Source of the DNA: Aporhodopirellula aestuarii
GTDB taxonomy: Bacteria > Planctomycetota > Planctomycetia > Pirellulales > Pirellulaceae
DNA: 64,000 nt
Assembly: GCF_023701485.1 (NCBI RefSeq)
Contig: NZ_JAMQBK010000039.1
Span: 62,001-126,000, forward strand
Direction of reading: 5' to 3'
Part shown: piece by piece, positions 1 through 9,496 of the stretch
How positions within the stretch are numbered: the stretch's first letter is position 1
Layout: each line of letters starts with the position of its first letter
Notes under the pieces: generated by a model
Databases searched by the model: none
What the model was told of the DNA's origin: nothing
The model's input: the letters and a program-made list of their open reading frames with translations, nothing else
Program-made: the position numbers and the translations under genes

Positions 1-1
1 G

Positions 2-3000
2 ACGCTGGACGTCACCGACCAAGTCGAAATTCATCCGCATGATTCTCTCGCGATTCAAACGGGCGGGCTGATCCGGCCGCGAGGCAACGCGGCTGGCGAG
101 GTGAGTGTTCAGTTTGGTCGACATGTTGTGAAAATCCCATTCAAAAGCACTGGGCAAACCGAGTTTGATGTCGACTTCATCCGCGACGTCAATCCCGTGC
201 TCAGCCGTCTGGGGTGCAATCAAGGAACCTGTCACGGAGCACAAAAAGGCAAGAACGGATTCCGTTTGTCGCTACGAGGTTACGACCCGATTTTCGACAT
301 CCGCGCACTCACTGATGACCTCGCCGCGCGGCGGATCAATCCCGCTGCACCGGAGGATTCGATGATGCTGCGCAAACCGCTCGGGTTGACTCCTCACGAA
401 GGTGGCACATTGATGTCCAGCGGAGATCCGTACCACGCCGTGCTGCGGCAATGGATTGCGGCGGGTTCTCAGTTGCGACTCGAGACACCACGCGTGGCAT
501 CGATTGAATTGTTTCCCAGTAACCCCGTCGTGCAGTCGATCAACGCGAGACAGCAGGTTCGCGTCGTTGCCACGTACACGGACGGTTCGTCTCGTGATGT
601 CACCCGCGAAGCGTTTATCGAAAGCGGCAACAGCGAAGTCGCGACGCCCCGTGCCGGTGGCGTGCTTCACGCCGTCCGCCGCGGCGAAGCTCCCGTGCTC
701 GCTCGATTCGAGGGAGCCTACGCTGCCACCACGCTTACCGTCATGGGTGACCGAACCGGTTATGAACAACCGGATGTCCCGTCATGGAACCGAATCGACG
801 AACTCGTAGCGCAGAAATGGGAACGCATGAAGATCGTGCCCAGCGATATCGCCGACGATGCAACGTTCCTACGCCGCGTTCATCTCGACCTCACCGGATT
901 ACCTCCGTCGAGCGACGCCGTCCGAGCGTTTTTGGCCGACCCGACTCCGGTCCAAGAAAAACGTGCCAAGGTCGTTGATCAACTCATCGGTAACGATGAC
1001 TTCGTTGTCTATTGGACCAACAAATGGGCTGACTTGCTCCAAGTCAATCGAAAATTCTTGGGTGTCGAAGGCAGCAAAACGTACCGCCAATGGATTCGCG
1101 ATGCGATCGCCGAGAACCGCCCCTACGACGAGTTTGCACGACAGATTCTGACCGCGACGGGATCCAATCAATCCAACCCGCCCGCGTCCTACTACAAAGT
1201 GCTCAGGACGCCGGAAGAAACGATGGAGAACACCACGCATCTGTTCCTCGGCATCCGATTCAATTGCAACAAGTGCCACGACCATCCGTTTGAACGATGG
1301 ACCCAAGACCAATATTACGAGATGGCTGCATTCTTCGCCCATGTCGGCCGCAAACGTGACCCCGCATCCGGTGACCGCAAAGTGGGCGGTTCCGCCGTCG
1401 AGAAGGCGACGCCGCTATTCGAAATGATCGACGATTCGTCTGATGCGGAGGTGATGCACGCACGCACCGGTGATGCGGTCGCTCCGAAGTTCCCATTTGA
1501 CCTGCGATCCGACACGCCACCAACCACCGATGACGACGTTGCAAATCGCGATTCAGTGGATGCTGCAAATCTCAACGCCGTTCCCGCAGAAACATTGACG
1601 GCGGTCCGAAAGGCCGACGATGTCAAGTTGCCGTCTCGTCGTGAAAGGCTCGCCGAGTGGATGACTTCGCCCAACAACGCGTATTTCGCTCGCAGTTATG
1701 TCAATCGAGTTTGGGCTTATTTGACCGGCGTCGGGTTGATCGAACCGATCGACGACATCCGCGCCGGAAATCCACCGACCAATCCCGAGCTTCTCGATTA
1801 TCTCACGGACGAATTCGTGCGATCGGGATTCGATTGCCGTGCGCTGATACGATTGATCTGTCATTCGAGGACGTATGGTTTGTCCGTCGAAACGCATCCG
1901 CTCAACGCCGACGATCATCAAAACTATTCGCACGCAACGCCGCGTCGATTGCCTGCGGAAGTGATCTACGATGCTGTGCATCAACTGACCGGTGCCACCA
2001 GTAACCTGCCCGGCATGCCCGCCGGTTCACGTGCCGCCGAGGCAACGGATGCGGGGATCGCGTTGCCCGACGGTTTCCTTGCAAGCCTGGGACGCCCCGT
2101 CCGCGAGACCGCGTGCGAGTGTGAACGCAGCGACGACCTCCAGCTCGGTCCCGTCATGGCGTTGATCAGCGGACCGACGATTGGCGCGGCAATCAGTGAT
2201 CCCAAAAACGAGATCGAGAAAATCGTTTCCGAAAATGCAACCGACGAAGCCGTTGCTGAAGAAATCTTCCTGCGAGCGATCGGACGTGTGCCCACGGTCG
2301 CGGAACTTGACGCGTTCATTTCAATGACCGCGCAAATCCAGACAGACCATCAACATTTGGTCGAACGGCTCGCGCGAGCCGAGGCGGATTGGAAAGATGA
2401 ATTCACACGGCGCGAAGCAGTTCGCACGTCAGCCCTCGCCGAACTGGAAACCCAGGTGGCATCACGAGAGGCGGAGATCGCCGATCATCAAGCGGCTTTG
2501 CGACAAAAACGCGAAACCGCGATCCAGCAGGCAGAAGCCCGACTCGCCGAGGTGACCGCTCGCATTCCAGAAGCCGTCAAAACGTGGGTTGCCAAAACTC
2601 GCGACTCCGCCCATCCCGAATGGTTTCCGCTGATGCCGATATCCGCGTCATCAACCGGCAAAGTCGTGCTCCGCGTCCAGCCTGATCGCAGCGTGCTCGC
2701 ATCCGGCAAAGCTGCCAAGGCGACGTACACGCTCGATTTTGAAACGAGCCTGAACCACATCACCGGTTTTCGAGTCGAAGCGATCGCGGATGCCGCATTA
2801 CCCGGTGGTGGACCTGGGCTACCGGAAAACGGCAACTTCGTCGTTACCGAAATCGCCGTGCAGGCGGGCTCGAATTCGACAACCGATCCGAAGAAGCTCG
2901 CCGCTGTTAGAATCGCCAGCGGGCAGGCTGATTTTCTGCAATCTGGTTTCACGATCAAACCCGTTTTCGATGGCAGAGTCGGCAATCAAAACGGTTGGGC

Positions 3001-3544
3001 GGCCGCCCCGAACCTTGGTCGAGACCATTGGGCCACGTTCCAGTTTGTCAAACCGATTGACGTGCCTGAGGGGAGTGACAACGGCAAAACGAAAACGCGG
3101 TTGCGGTTCACAATCTCGCAAAACCACAAGGCCGCCAATCACCTTCTAGGCCGTTTTCGAATCAGCGTCACGACACACGACGGCGACATCCCGCTGGGTA
3201 TCACCGAGTCGCTCGCAACGGCCGCAGCCACGCCCGCTGACCACCGCACTGACGAGCAAACCAAACTGCTCACCGATTATGTCAGCGGCAACGACGCGGC
3301 GCTCCAAAAGGCAAACGCTGCAGTCGTCGAAGCGAAAATGCCCGTCCCCGCAGACGAAAAACTGTCCGCGCTGCTCGCTCGCAAGAAGAAGCTAGAACCC
3401 GTCACCCCCACCGATCCCGACCTGGAAACGCTGCGGGCAAACGTGCAACGCAGTCACACTCAACGAGAAAACTACCGCGTCACCGCCGCCGAAGATCTCG
3501 TCTGGGCATTAATCAACACGCCCGCGTTCCTCTTCAACCACTAA
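2..3544 (+). CDS. DUF1549/DUF1553 (PSCyt2/PSD1) cytochrome-like protein, 5' partial
   Basis: Reading is open in one frame from base 2, so the gene starts left of the window; the GTG at 101 is internal. Visible order: a CNQGTCHG motif (about 212-240) typical of the planctomycete cytochrome-C-like N-terminus, an Ig-like (BIG2-type) domain (about 500-760), the DUF1549 domain (about 780-1360) with a CNKCHDHP haem-like CxxCH motif at 1264-1287, then DUF1553 (about 1625-2340) interrupted by a coiled coil (about 2345-2560) and a beta-rich insert, and a final ALINTPAFLFNH typical of the DUF1553 C-terminus. Such proteins are exported and in planctomycetes are usually paired with a DUF1501 gene, as here (4212). 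Exact biochemical function is not established; a role in breakdown of complex substrates is commonly inferred from context. Confidence 0.93.
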   Translation, partial: TLDVTDQVEIHPHDSLAIQTGGLIRPRGNAAGEVSVQFGRHVVKIPFKSTGQTEFDVDFIRDVNPVLSRLGCNQGTCHGAQKGKNGFRLSLRGYDPIFDIRALTDDLAARRINPAAPEDSMMLRKPLGLTPHEGGTLMSSGDPYHAVLRQWIAAGSQLRLETPRVASIELFPSNPVVQSINARQQVRVVATYTDGSSRDVTREAFIESGNSEVATPRAGGVLHAVRRGEAPVLARFEGAYAATTLTVMGDRTGYEQPDVPSWNRIDELVAQKWERMKIVPSDIADDATFLRRVHLDLTGLPPSSDAVRAFLADPTPVQEKRAKVVDQLIGNDDFVVYWTNKWADLLQVNRKFLGVEGSKTYRQWIRDAIAENRPYDEFARQILTATGSNQSNPPASYYKVLRTPEETMENTTHLFLGIRFNCNKCHDHPFERWTQDQYYEMAAFFAHVGRKRDPASGDRKVGGSAVEKATPLFEMIDDSSDAEVMHARTGDAVAPKFPFDLRSDTPPTTDDDVANRDSVDAANLNAVPAETLTAVRKADDVKLPSRRERLAEWMTSPNNAYFARSYVNRVWAYLTGVGLIEPIDDIRAGNPPTNPELLDYLTDEFVRSGFDCRALIRLICHSRTYGLSVETHPLNADDHQNYSHATPRRLPAEVIYDAVHQLTGATSNLPGMPAGSRAAEATDAGIALPDGFLASLGRPVRETACECERSDDLQLGPVMALISGPTIGAAISDPKNEIEKIVSENATDEAVAEEIFLRAIGRVPTVAELDAFISMTAQIQTDHQHLVERLARAEADWKDEFTRREAVRTSALAELETQVASREAEIADHQAALRQKRETAIQQAEARLAEVTARIPEAVKTWVAKTRDSAHPEWFPLMPISASSTGKVVLRVQPDRSVLASGKAAKATYTLDFETSLNHITGFRVEAIADAALPGGGPGLPENGNFVVTEIAVQAGSNSTTDPKKLAAVRIASGQADFLQSGFTIKPVFDGRVGNQNGWAAAPNLGRDHWATFQFVKPIDVPEGSDNGKTKTRLRFTISQNHKAANHLLGRFRISVTTHDGDIPLGITESLATAAATPADHRTDEQTKLLTDYVSGNDAALQKANAAVVEAKMPVPADEKLSALLARKKKLEPVTPTDPDLETLRANVQRSHTQRENYRVTAAEDLVWALINTPAFLFNH

Positions 3545-3553
3545 CACCAACCC

Positions 3554-4140
3554 ACTGTCGCCACGGCACTCCGTGACGTGCTTTCCCAACTCCCGAAAGC
3601 GTCCACGACCTTCGTGGCACCCCACAATCGCACCCAACGCTAACGCCAAACCAACCACTGTCGCCACGGCACTCCGTGACGTGCATTCGCAAATCTCGAA
3701 AGCCTCCACGACTTTCGCGACACTCCACAACCGCCCCCAACGCTAACGTCAAACCAATCACTGTCGCCACGGCACTCCGTGACGTGTTTTCCCAAACCTC
3801 GAAAGCCTCCACGACTTTCGCGACACCCCACAACCGCCCCCAACGCTAACACCAACCACTGTCGCCACGGCACTCCGTGACGTGTTTTCCCAACTCCCGA
3901 AAGCCTCCACGACTTTCGCGACACTCCACAATCGCCCCCAACGCTAACGCCAAACCAATCACTGTCGCCACGGCACTCCGTGACGTGCTTCCTCAACTCC
4001 CGAAAGCCTCCACGACTTTCGCGACACTCCACAATCGCCCCCAACGCTAACACCAACCACTGTCGCCACGGCACTCCGTGACGTGCTTCCCCAACTCCCG
4101 AAAGCCTCCACGACTTTCGCGACACCCCACTATTGCATCC
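3554..4140. repeat. six tandem imperfect 98/103-bp repeats
   Basis: Units begin at 3554, 3657, 3760, 3858, 3961 and 4059, giving periods of 103, 103, 98, 103 and 98 bp; the 5-bp difference lies in the joint before each ACTGTCGCC. Each unit holds two inverted repeats: CACGG-CACT-CCGTG, and in units 2 to 6 CGAAAG-(9 nt)-CTTTCG. Unit 1 is the most divergent and the last unit is cut short. The array fills the space between the DUF1549/1553 and DUF1501 genes. Long reading frames across it (both strands) repeat the same peptide and are by-products of the repetition. Confidence 0.9.
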
Positions 4141-4211
4141 AACCGAAATTACACAAACCGGGCGCTGACGTGTCCCGGCTCACAAGACCCGCCTCGCCCC
4201 AAGGAACACTC

Positions 4212-5690
4212 ATGTTGTCATTCAAAGGTCATGCCGCCAAAGACCTGTGTGATCCACATCTTGCCGCGACCCGGCGTACGTTCCTGCGAGTCGGCGGCGC
4301 CGGGATGCTCGGCATGTCCCTGCCGCAAATGCTTCAATTGCAATCAGCTCAAGCTGCCACCGAAACCCCGCACCGCGGTGGCGGACCGGGGTGGAACAAG
4401 GCCAAGAGCATCATCATGGTTTATTTGCAGGGAGGCCCCAGCCAACTGGACTTGTGGGATCCGAAAGAAAACGTTCCCGACAACGTGCGCAGTCAATTCA
4501 AACCGATCAGCACCAAAATCCCCGGCATCAAGTTCACCGAGAATTTGCCCCGGCTCAGCCAACTCAACGACCGCTTCACCACGATTCGGTCCATGTCCTA
4601 CACACCCAACGGCCTGTTCAACCACACCGCTGCGATTTATCAGATGATGACCGGGTACACGACCGACAAAGTCAGCCCGTCGGGTCAGCTCGAACCGCCG
4701 TCACCCAAAGACTTCCCCAACTTCGGCAGCAACCTAGTCAAGATGCGGCCCATCGATCAACCGATGCTCCCGTTCGTGATGCTGCCGCGTCCCTTGCAAG
4801 AATCCAACGTCATCGGAAAAGGAGGCACGGCTGGTTTTCTTGGTAAAGCCTACGACCCGTACACGCTGTATCCTTCCGGCGACGACATGTCGATGGACAA
4901 GATGGAACGCATTCGCACTGACGACCTCAGCCTCCGAGACGACGTATTCGACGTTCGATTGCAGCGCCGAGCCAATTTGCGGCAACTTCTCAATGAACAG
5001 ATGCCGACGATCAACCAAGCGGTGGAAGAGTTCCAACTCGATCAGAATTATGACCGGGCGTTGTCGTTGGTCTTGTCCGGCCGCGCCCGCGATGCTTTTA
5101 AACTCAGTGCCGAGGACGACGTGCTGCGTGATGCGTACGGACGCAACACGTTTGGGCAAAGCTGTTTGTTGGCCCGTCGGCTCGTCGAAGCGGGCACGCG
5201 GGTCGTGGAAGTGATCTGGCCCAAGGTTGCTAACAGCGATAACCACTCGTGGGATCACCACAAAGATCTGAGCAAGCGGATGAGAGACCAGTCCGCCCCG
5301 ATGCTCGACGCCGGGCTGAGCACATTGATCGAGGACCTCGACCAACGTGGTTTGCTCGAAGAAACGCTTGTTGTTGCGGTGGGTGAATTCGGCCGCAGTC
5401 CCCAGCGGGGAGTCAGCACCAGCGGCAACAATAATTCCGACGACGGACGCGACCACTGGCCGTACTGTTACACCGCAATCCTCGCCGGTGCCGGGATGCG
5501 GCGCGGGCTTGTGTACGGCAAGAGCGATGAGACGTCCTCCGCCCCGATCGAGAACCCCGTTCACCCCGCCGAACTGCTCGCCACGATCTACCACAGTTTC
5601 GGGATCAATCCCGAAACGATCGTCTATAACCACCTCAATCAGCCCCGAGAACTGGTCAAAGGCCAGGCGGTGACGGCGTTGATGTCGTAG
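4212..5690 (+). CDS. DUF1501 family protein with Tat signal
   Basis: The start chosen is ATG 4212, preceded by AAGGAA; an in-frame ATG at 4083 lies inside the repeat array and would add a meaningless leader. The N-terminus has a twin-arginine signal ([14 protein letters not shown], then a hydrophobic stretch ending in AQA), so the mature protein is exported folded. DUF1501 is distantly related to the alkaline phosphatase/sulfatase fold; [12 protein letters not shown] near the start of the mature protein and [10 protein letters not shown] near the C-terminus are family hallmarks. It is the usual partner of the DUF1549/1553 gene upstream. Enzyme activity is not known. Length (493 aa) is normal for the family. 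Confidence 0.93.
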   Translation: MLSFKGHAAKDLCDPHLAATRRTFLRVGGAGMLGMSLPQMLQLQSAQAATETPHRGGGPGWNKAKSIIMVYLQGGPSQLDLWDPKENVPDNVRSQFKPISTKIPGIKFTENLPRLSQLNDRFTTIRSMSYTPNGLFNHTAAIYQMMTGYTTDKVSPSGQLEPPSPKDFPNFGSNLVKMRPIDQPMLPFVMLPRPLQESNVIGKGGTAGFLGKAYDPYTLYPSGDDMSMDKMERIRTDDLSLRDDVFDVRLQRRANLRQLLNEQMPTINQAVEEFQLDQNYDRALSLVLSGRARDAFKLSAEDDVLRDAYGRNTFGQSCLLARRLVEAGTRVVEVIWPKVANSDNHSWDHHKDLSKRMRDQSAPMLDAGLSTLIEDLDQRGLLEETLVVAVGEFGRSPQRGVSTSGNNNSDDGRDHWPYCYTAILAGAGMRRGLVYGKSDETSSAPIENPVHPAELLATIYHSFGINPETIVYNHLNQPRELVKGQAVTALMS

Positions 5691-5875
5691 TTAGCTCGGT
5701 GTGCAAAACGGCACCAAAGACCAGAGGTGATCGCCGGCTGGGTGGAAACCGACAAAAACAAACCCGGCAAAAATTTTTCTCCCAACCGGCCCGAAACCGC
5801 CCTTTCTCCTCTTTAGCAACCCGCATTCGACTGCTAAACTTCGCCTCATCGAAGGAACCCCCAAGGTTCCCCCGA

Positions 5876-5947
5876 TGCCCCGTGGTGTAATTGGCAACAC
5901 AGCTGGTTTTGGTCCAGCCATTCTAGGTTCGAGTCCTAGCGGGGTAG
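5876..5947 (+). tRNA. tRNA-Gln (anticodon TTG)
   Basis: Cloverleaf found by hand: acceptor TGCCCCG/CGGGGTA (one G-U), D stem GTGT/ACAC, anticodon stem GCTGG/CCAGC with loop TTTTGGT giving anticodon TTG, T arm CTAGG-TTCGAGT-CCTAG, discriminator G. The 3' CCA is not encoded. The stop codon of the integrase on the other strand lies inside the T arm (5923), the arrangement expected where an element integrated into a tRNA 3' end. Confidence 0.93.
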
Positions 5948-7332
5948 TTTTGCGATAGGGCATCTTGAGACACCACGAGACAGATGCCGACTTTTCCCGT
6001 GTTTTCCGCAACGGGGTTTCTTTGTGTCTCGGCTTGTCTGCCCATGTCCAGCGACGTCTGAGGTACAATTTGAGGTGCGCTCTGGCCCGGAATTACGGAT
6101 GGACCGTTGACCGCCCGATCGAATTCTTGCTGCATCGCCATTAGGTAGTGCTTCTCGGCGACCCTCGGCGAGTTGCCCAGCCAGTTGCAGGCCGCTTTAA
6201 TCTGGAATCCCTGGCGTTCGAGCTCAGACTGCCTAGTGCTCCTCATGCTCTGCCAAAAGTCCGACCACAAGACGACCTTCGCGCGAGCAGCACACGCCTC
6301 GATCCGTTTCGTTAGGTTCATGTCACGAGGGTACGTCGACTGCAGTAGCCCGCAGCCGCTGGTCATTTCTCGGTGTCGCAGAAGGTGTGGTAGCAATTCC
6401 TCGAAGATCGGCACGTCTCTGCGAATAAGTATCTTTCGACCCTCGTTATCTGCGCATTCCGGAGTGAGCGGCACCCCCGTTTTTGTGCTTAGGATGTGCA
6501 TTCTGCGGTTTACAAGATCGAAGTGTTCCCACCGTTGGATGCTCAGTTCATGACGGCGTAGTCCTCCGTAACGGGCGAGTGCCAACATGACTCTCAAACC
6601 CTCATCCTCCGACGCTTTGATTAAGCGTTCCACCGAATCCGCCGGTACCCAATTGAAGTCGCTCTCTGACTTTTTGGGCTCGGCGGTGCTGATTCCGTCA
6701 AACGGGTTTTCGGACAATTTGCGATCATCTATCGCGGCAGTGAAAATCCCTTTTAGTTTGCGTAGTCGTGTGCGGACCGTGGTAAGAGATAAGCCGGATT
6801 TGTATTCCTTTGCCTCCGATCCATATTTCCGCAACCATGTCGCAAATTCCTTTGCGTTGCGGTGGGTGAACTGATCGAGAAAGATGTCTCCGTGTCCTTT
6901 TAGCTCTAAGAACCGATAGAGTCCACGGGCGTAGAGTTTTAAGTTCGATCGCGTGTCCGCCGTCCCACCGTGACCGTCGATGAAGTGATCAGCCCATTCC
7001 CGCAATCGCCAACGTCGATCTTGGGCGGGTTCCTCCTCCGACTCGGGCTTGGCTTTCGGGGGTGCCAATCCTTTTCGGACGAACCGCTCGTAGAGATCTC
7101 CGTCAAGTTTGCTGAGCCAGTTGGTTACGGCGGTGTCGATCTCGCTCCCGAGCCACAGGCGATCAACGATGTGCTGGATACGGGAGGCGAATTCTTCGGC
7201 TTGCCGCACGGTCCTGATCTCGGGAGGCATGTAGAAGCTCGCGCGCTTCCGCTGACCGGCATCGTCAAGTTCAAGGCTTTGGTACTGGTATTCGAAGGTG
7301 CCGTTCTTTCGTCGCTTGGGTTTGTTCGCCAT
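5923..7332 (-). CDS. tyrosine recombinase (phage-type integrase)
   Basis: 469 aa. An N-terminal arm-binding-like region is followed by a core-binding SAM-like domain (about residues 110-200) and a catalytic domain: the first arginine in RYGGLRRHEL, the second box in SMRSTRQSEL, then NWLGNSPRVAEKHYL with the nucleophilic tyrosine in HYL. This is the divergent box II typical of planctomycete integrases, where the canonical HxxR is not obvious. The last 9 codons overlap the tRNA-Gln on the opposite strand, implying that integration at the tRNA shaped the end of the reading frame. It probably catalysed insertion and excision of the element that follows. No second copy of the tRNA 3' end was found by eye, so excision competence is uncertain. 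Confidence 0.9.
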   Translation of the reverse strand: MANKPKRRKNGTFEYQYQSLELDDAGQRKRASFYMPPEIRTVRQAEEFASRIQHIVDRLWLGSEIDTAVTNWLSKLDGDLYERFVRKGLAPPKAKPESEEEPAQDRRWRLREWADHFIDGHGGTADTRSNLKLYARGLYRFLELKGHGDIFLDQFTHRNAKEFATWLRKYGSEAKEYKSGLSLTTVRTRLRKLKGIFTAAIDDRKLSENPFDGISTAEPKKSESDFNWVPADSVERLIKASEDEGLRVMLALARYGGLRRHELSIQRWEHFDLVNRRMHILSTKTGVPLTPECADNEGRKILIRRDVPIFEELLPHLLRHREMTSGCGLLQSTYPRDMNLTKRIEACAARAKVVLWSDFWQSMRSTRQSELERQGFQIKAACNWLGNSPRVAEKHYLMAMQQEFDRAVNGPSVIPGQSAPQIVPQTSLDMGRQAETQRNPVAENTGKVGICLVVSQDALSQNYPARTRT

Positions 7333-7444
7333 CGATAATGATTCCTTGTCGTATGTTCAGTCGTCTTGCGTTGATTAGCATGGAGGCTATCGTGCGTCAC
7401 GCCTAGTTCGCCCACGGGCATCGTAAGTTTGCTGATCCGTGGTT

Positions 7445-7482
7445 TTGCAAAAAGGTAAAGAAGGGCCGAGCGTGCTCGGCCC
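7445..7482 (-). terminator. rho-independent terminator of the replication-gene operon
   Basis: On the minus strand GGGCCGAG-CACG-CTCGGCCC (8-bp perfect stem, 7463-7482) is followed by TTCTTTACCTTTTT. It lies just downstream of the DUF3987 gene and separates that operon from the integrase gene. Confidence 0.75.
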
Positions 7483-7609
7483 GTGTGGCCTTGGACAATC
7501 AGTCCAGGGGTAAATGTTTGGCAGGTGCAGCAAGGTCAATTGGTTTCTCTACTTAAGCTGCTCCTGAGTTCATTTCACGAAGTAAAGAACTGTATGTTTA
7601 ACGCGAAGA

Positions 7610-9496
7610 TCATGGTGCTAGCTCCGTCGATCTTTTAGTCCTCTTTTTTCGACGCTTTTTACCAGTCGTCCCCGGCGACGGCGACTCTCTGGCTCGTTTC
7701 CGTTTTGCCGCCGCTAAAGTGTCGCCGGTCGGTGTCTTCCTGGGTCTGCGAACAGGCTTTTTGTCCGCCCCTGTGGTTGGCGACGCGTTTGTTGGAATCC
7801 TTGTCTTTGCCGGTGACGTGTCACCGTCGCCGGTGTCGCTAGTCTCTCGTAATACGAGTCGCCGTGTTTTGCGGGTTACCCTCCAAGACGCTCGCCCTGA
7901 GGCAATGAGTTCCCGGCAATCCTCTTCAATGTGATTGCCTCCACGGTAGCGTCTGGGGCCGCGGCGGATCTCACGTTCGCTTGCCGATCCGCCGTGTGTC
8001 GCAATCCACTCTGCGAGGCGGTTGACATGGGGGCTCGTCCCGTTGGGCTCACAGTGTGTCGCAATACCGATCGCGTTATAGACACGTTCTGCTTCGTGAG
8101 CGAACCATCTCGACATTTCAATGCCGATCTCGATGCTCTGCAGTCCCACGGGCCCATCGTGCTCGCAGTTCGGATCGCCGGATGCCCATCGGGTCAAGTG
8201 GTCGACCAGTGCGAATCTGAGTGCATATCCCTCTAGCTTTGACCAAGCCGCCGCTAACGCGTCTTCATGCGCAATCGTCTCTGCTCCATGTGCATTCACG
8301 AACGCACTGAATCGTCTCCTCGCCTCGTCGGTGAGTGGTAGTACGATTGGCTTTCTGAATCCATCGACGACCTCATGGTCTAGCGTTTTGAGTCGGTCGA
8401 TGACTTTTTCCATCGCCATGCGGGTCCCTCGTGAAAGTGTGGAGTCCGTCCACTGCTTCGCCCGGGGTGTCGGCATAGTCAATAGTAGACGAGCGAGCAG
8501 TCCGCTCTCTATCTGGCCGTTGCTGACAACCCTGGCAAGTGTGCGAGGTTGGATCGTTCCTGCGACGGAAACGCCAGTAAAAGGGACGTAGGTCCGTTCT
8601 CGGTTCGTTTTTCGATCAACGTTGATAGCTCGACCTTCGAAGAGCATCAGCCAGCGGGCCTCATCACGCCCAGCCCGACCGCCCGACGAGTATGCCCCCA
8701 TGCCCTCAAAATAACCGCGGAGTTCGTCGCTTAATAAATACAACCCCCTCGGGTTTTCCGCTAAGAGGAGGGTGATGCTTTCAATCGTTTGGTCGTCGAC
8801 TAAAAAGCGTTTAGCGATTGGCGGCTCGGGAGCCTCAGGGCTGGGGCCGCTGTCGCGTGATCGCTCCCAGGCCTTGAGCTTCTTACGATATTCGAGTTCA
8901 TTTGCCTTGTGTTTTCGCTGTGCTTCAGAAAACTCTCGGTCATTCGCCTCTTCTGCCGGTTGCAGCAATTCGTACGACAAATCGTAGCCAACCGACTTAA
9001 CGCTACCCGATCTTGCGACCACAGCGCCCCACATGATTGCGGGTGCGGTCCAGTCGGGCTTCGCAGCGATCTTACGTGTTGTGCCGATGCAGGCTGCGAG
9101 GGTTACCAAGGCTGGTAACGCTACGATACTGGTATCGGTTGCTCGTGCTTTTGCGCCACGCACCACATATTTTCGGACAATCGGAGGCAATAGCTCATCC
9201 GGAAACCGAATGAATTCGGCCGGCGATGCAGTTTCTTTAGGTTGTCGGGCATGTGGCCTCTCACGCTCGGACAGCTTAAGCAATTCGTCTTCAATCGCCT
9301 CTGGCGAAACATCCGCACCCTCAACGATAGCAGGTACTTTGTCCACGAGGGCGTCAATGAACCTGCGTCGGTCGCGAGCTCGTTCAAGGAACAATGCATC
9401 ACGATGCAAGGTCTCTCCATCAAGTGTCGCGGCGATTGTACGTCGCCCGTTGGGCGTGATGGGATCAGCGGTCAGTGTAAGTGTCGGCTCGTTCAT
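7610..9496 (-). CDS. DUF3987 domain protein (element replication helicase-like)
   Basis: 628 aa. The central part (about residues 100-470) matches the DUF3987 pattern: PALVTLAACIG before a Walker-A-like segment, FLVDDQTIESI, LLSDELRGYFEGM, WLMLFEGRAI and VAGTIQPRTL. The P-loop is unusual: the family normally has a GxxGxGKS-type loop, here it reads ARSGSVKS. The C-terminal 90 residues are Lys/Arg-rich and probably bind DNA. The start overlaps the end of the primase gene by 4 bp, so the two are translationally coupled. DUF3987 proteins usually sit next to Toprim primases in mobile elements, and a role in replicating the element is inferred. Confidence 0.8.
   Translation of the reverse strand: MNEPTLTLTADPITPNGRRTIAATLDGETLHRDALFLERARDRRRFIDALVDKVPAIVEGADVSPEAIEDELLKLSERERPHARQPKETASPAEFIRFPDELLPPIVRKYVVRGAKARATDTSIVALPALVTLAACIGTTRKIAAKPDWTAPAIMWGAVVARSGSVKSVGYDLSYELLQPAEEANDREFSEAQRKHKANELEYRKKLKAWERSRDSGPSPEAPEPPIAKRFLVDDQTIESITLLLAENPRGLYLLSDELRGYFEGMGAYSSGGRAGRDEARWLMLFEGRAINVDRKTNRERTYVPFTGVSVAGTIQPRTLARVVSNGQIESGLLARLLLTMPTPRAKQWTDSTLSRGTRMAMEKVIDRLKTLDHEVVDGFRKPIVLPLTDEARRRFSAFVNAHGAETIAHEDALAAAWSKLEGYALRFALVDHLTRWASGDPNCEHDGPVGLQSIEIGIEMSRWFAHEAERVYNAIGIATHCEPNGTSPHVNRLAEWIATHGGSASEREIRRGPRRYRGGNHIEEDCRELIASGRASWRVTRKTRRLVLRETSDTGDGDTSPAKTRIPTNASPTTGADKKPVRRPRKTPTGDTLAAAKRKRARESPSPGTTGKKRRKKRTKRSTELAP

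Noticed and set aside
3534-4125. Overlapping long open frames on the minus strand with a repeated peptide
   Set aside because: They are a direct product of the 98/103-bp repeats, run in several frames at once and match no family.
3554-4140. CRISPR array
   Set aside because: Units are contiguous 98/103-bp near-copies with no unique spacers, and no cas gene is present.
4083-4211. Upstream extension of the DUF1501 gene
   Set aside because: It would encode repeat sequence before the Tat signal; ATG 4212 has a ribosome binding site and puts the signal at the N-terminus.
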